From Saprospiraceae bacterium (GTDB lineage: Bacteria > Bacteroidota > Bacteroidia > Chitinophagales > Saprospiraceae), in NCBI GenBank assembly GCA_013002625.1, contig JABDJE010000169.1, forward strand, positions 1-6,837: a stretch of DNA of 6,837 bases. The letters run 5' to 3'. The notes under the pieces are model-generated. The model saw only the letters and a list, made by a program, of their open reading frames with translations, was not told the origin of the DNA and did no database searches. The position numbers and the translations under genes were made by a program. Of this stretch, positions 6,046 through 6,837 are shown in pieces. Positions within the stretch are counted from its first letter, which is position 1; each line of letters starts with the position of its first letter.

Positions 6046-6837
6046 ATGCCGAATACACTTATCCAATATTGCAAAATCTTATTTGCGCTTTTCCTAATTG
6101 TCGGGGCACCTCTACAATCTATCTATGCTCAGAAGACAACCACTGTTATTGGAAAAGTATTTGATGCCAAAACAGAAGAGCCACTTCCATTTGTAGATGT
6201 GGTCTTGAAGGGAACATACGTTGGAGCATCAACCGATTTAGATGGTCGATTTGAAATAAAAACAAAGTTTGCTTCAGACACAATCGTGGTTTCTTTTTTA
6301 GGATATCAAACACTAGAGCAGCCCATTAACATGGAGGAAAGACAGGTCCTGAACTTCTACCTTGAAGAAGAAGGCATTCTGATGGAGTCTGTCACCATCG
6401 TGGAAAAGAAAGGACGATACAGAAAGAAGAATAATCCAGCTGTTGAATTGATGCGTAAGGTGATCGAAAATAGAGATCGCAATAAATTAGAAGCCCAGGA
6501 TTACTATAACTATGACAAACACGAGAAGCTTGAGTTGGATCTCAATAATATCACCGAGCAATTCAAGGAAAGTCGTGGGCTGAAAAGCTTTGATTTTCTA
6601 TGGAACTACCTCGACACCTCCGAAGTGAACGGTCGTGTATATTTGCCTCTATACATGCGGGAGACCCTCTCTTCGGTACACTACAGAAAGGACCCTGAAG
6701 TTAAAAAGGAACGCCGTCACGCAGTGAAAATGACAGAATTTGATGAGGCATTGGACATGGAGAGTATTTCGAATGTAATCGACTTACTCTACCAGGATGT
6801 CAATCTCTACGATAATCATGTTAAGCTGCTGGATAAC
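6046..6837 (+). CDS. DUF5686 / carboxypeptidase-regulatory-like domain protein (C-terminus outside window)
   Basis: The frame opens at ATG 6046 and runs 264 codons to the window edge without a stop. An in-frame TAA at 6025-6027 rules out a longer upstream start. Residues 1-28 are a signal peptide (ILFALFLIVG core, cleavage likely at YA|QKT). Residues about 32-118 are a CarboxypepD_reg-like beta-sandwich: VIGKVFDAKTEEPLPFVDV, then GASTDLDGRFEI and VVSFLGYQTL. From about 128 the sequence matches the start of DUF5686: NNPAVELMRKVIENRDRN followed by YYNYDKHEKLEL. In Bacteroidota such proteins are usually around 800 residues, with a C-terminal part predicted to form an outer-membrane barrel. Their function is not established. 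By family architecture it should lie in the outer membrane with the beta-sandwich in the periplasm. It is divergent from the iron-sulfur gene. No Shine-Dalgarno is visible. Confidence 0.9.
   Translation, partial: MPNTLIQYCKILFALFLIVGAPLQSIYAQKTTTVIGKVFDAKTEEPLPFVDVVLKGTYVGASTDLDGRFEIKTKFASDTIVVSFLGYQTLEQPINMEERQVLNFYLEEEGILMESVTIVEKKGRYRKKNNPAVELMRKVIENRDRNKLEAQDYYNYDKHEKLELDLNNITEQFKESRGLKSFDFLWNYLDTSEVNGRVYLPLYMRETLSSVHYRKDPEVKKERRHAVKMTEFDEALDMESISNVIDLLYQDVNLYDNHVKLLDN

Overview
The window looks like a chromosomal segment of a Bacteroidota bacterium, possibly of the Saprospiria/Cytophagia/Flavobacteriia type. The evidence is: a large secreted protein with a SprB-type repeat, a carboxypeptidase-regulatory-like/DUF5686 surface protein, AT-rich leaders without Shine-Dalgarno sequences, and several TAnnTTTG elements matching the Bacteroidota -7 promoter box. 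There are no RNA genes, insertion sequences, phage genes or CRISPR arrays. Six protein genes are visible. The two outer ones run off the window ends.

Layout: (1) 1-2339, minus strand: the N-terminal 779 codons of a large exported multidomain protein (signal peptide, beta-sandwich, SprB repeat, propeller-like region), cut at the left edge. (2) 2340-2697: a 358-bp divergent intergenic region with a nested inverted repeat and promoter-like boxes. (3) 2698-4297, plus strand: a two-gene unit made of a soluble coiled-coil protein and a membrane-anchored coiled-coil protein that resembles PspA/IM30 (bacterial ESCRT-III-like), closed by a strong intrinsic terminator. (4) 4298-5359, plus strand: an ApbE-type FAD:protein FMN transferase lipoprotein whose ATG directly follows the terminator U-tract. 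(5) 5360-5776, minus strand: a two-domain iron-sulfur protein (YjdI-like plus CDGSH), whose stop codon abuts that of apbE. (6) 5777-6045: a divergent intergenic region with a perfect 16-bp palindrome and promoter-like boxes. (7) 6046 to the right edge, plus strand: the N-terminal 264 codons of a DUF5686 protein.

The genes do not form one obvious pathway. A loose theme is the cell envelope and redox: an exported adhesin-like protein, a PspA-like membrane protein with a likely partner, a flavin-transferring lipoprotein, an iron-sulfur protein and a probable outer-membrane DUF5686 protein. The candidate for a little-described system is the 2698-4297 pair. Its second member has a two-helix membrane hairpin fused to a body that begins with a PspA-like DP...R..I..LE..L segment. 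This is recognition by eye, not a profile search.
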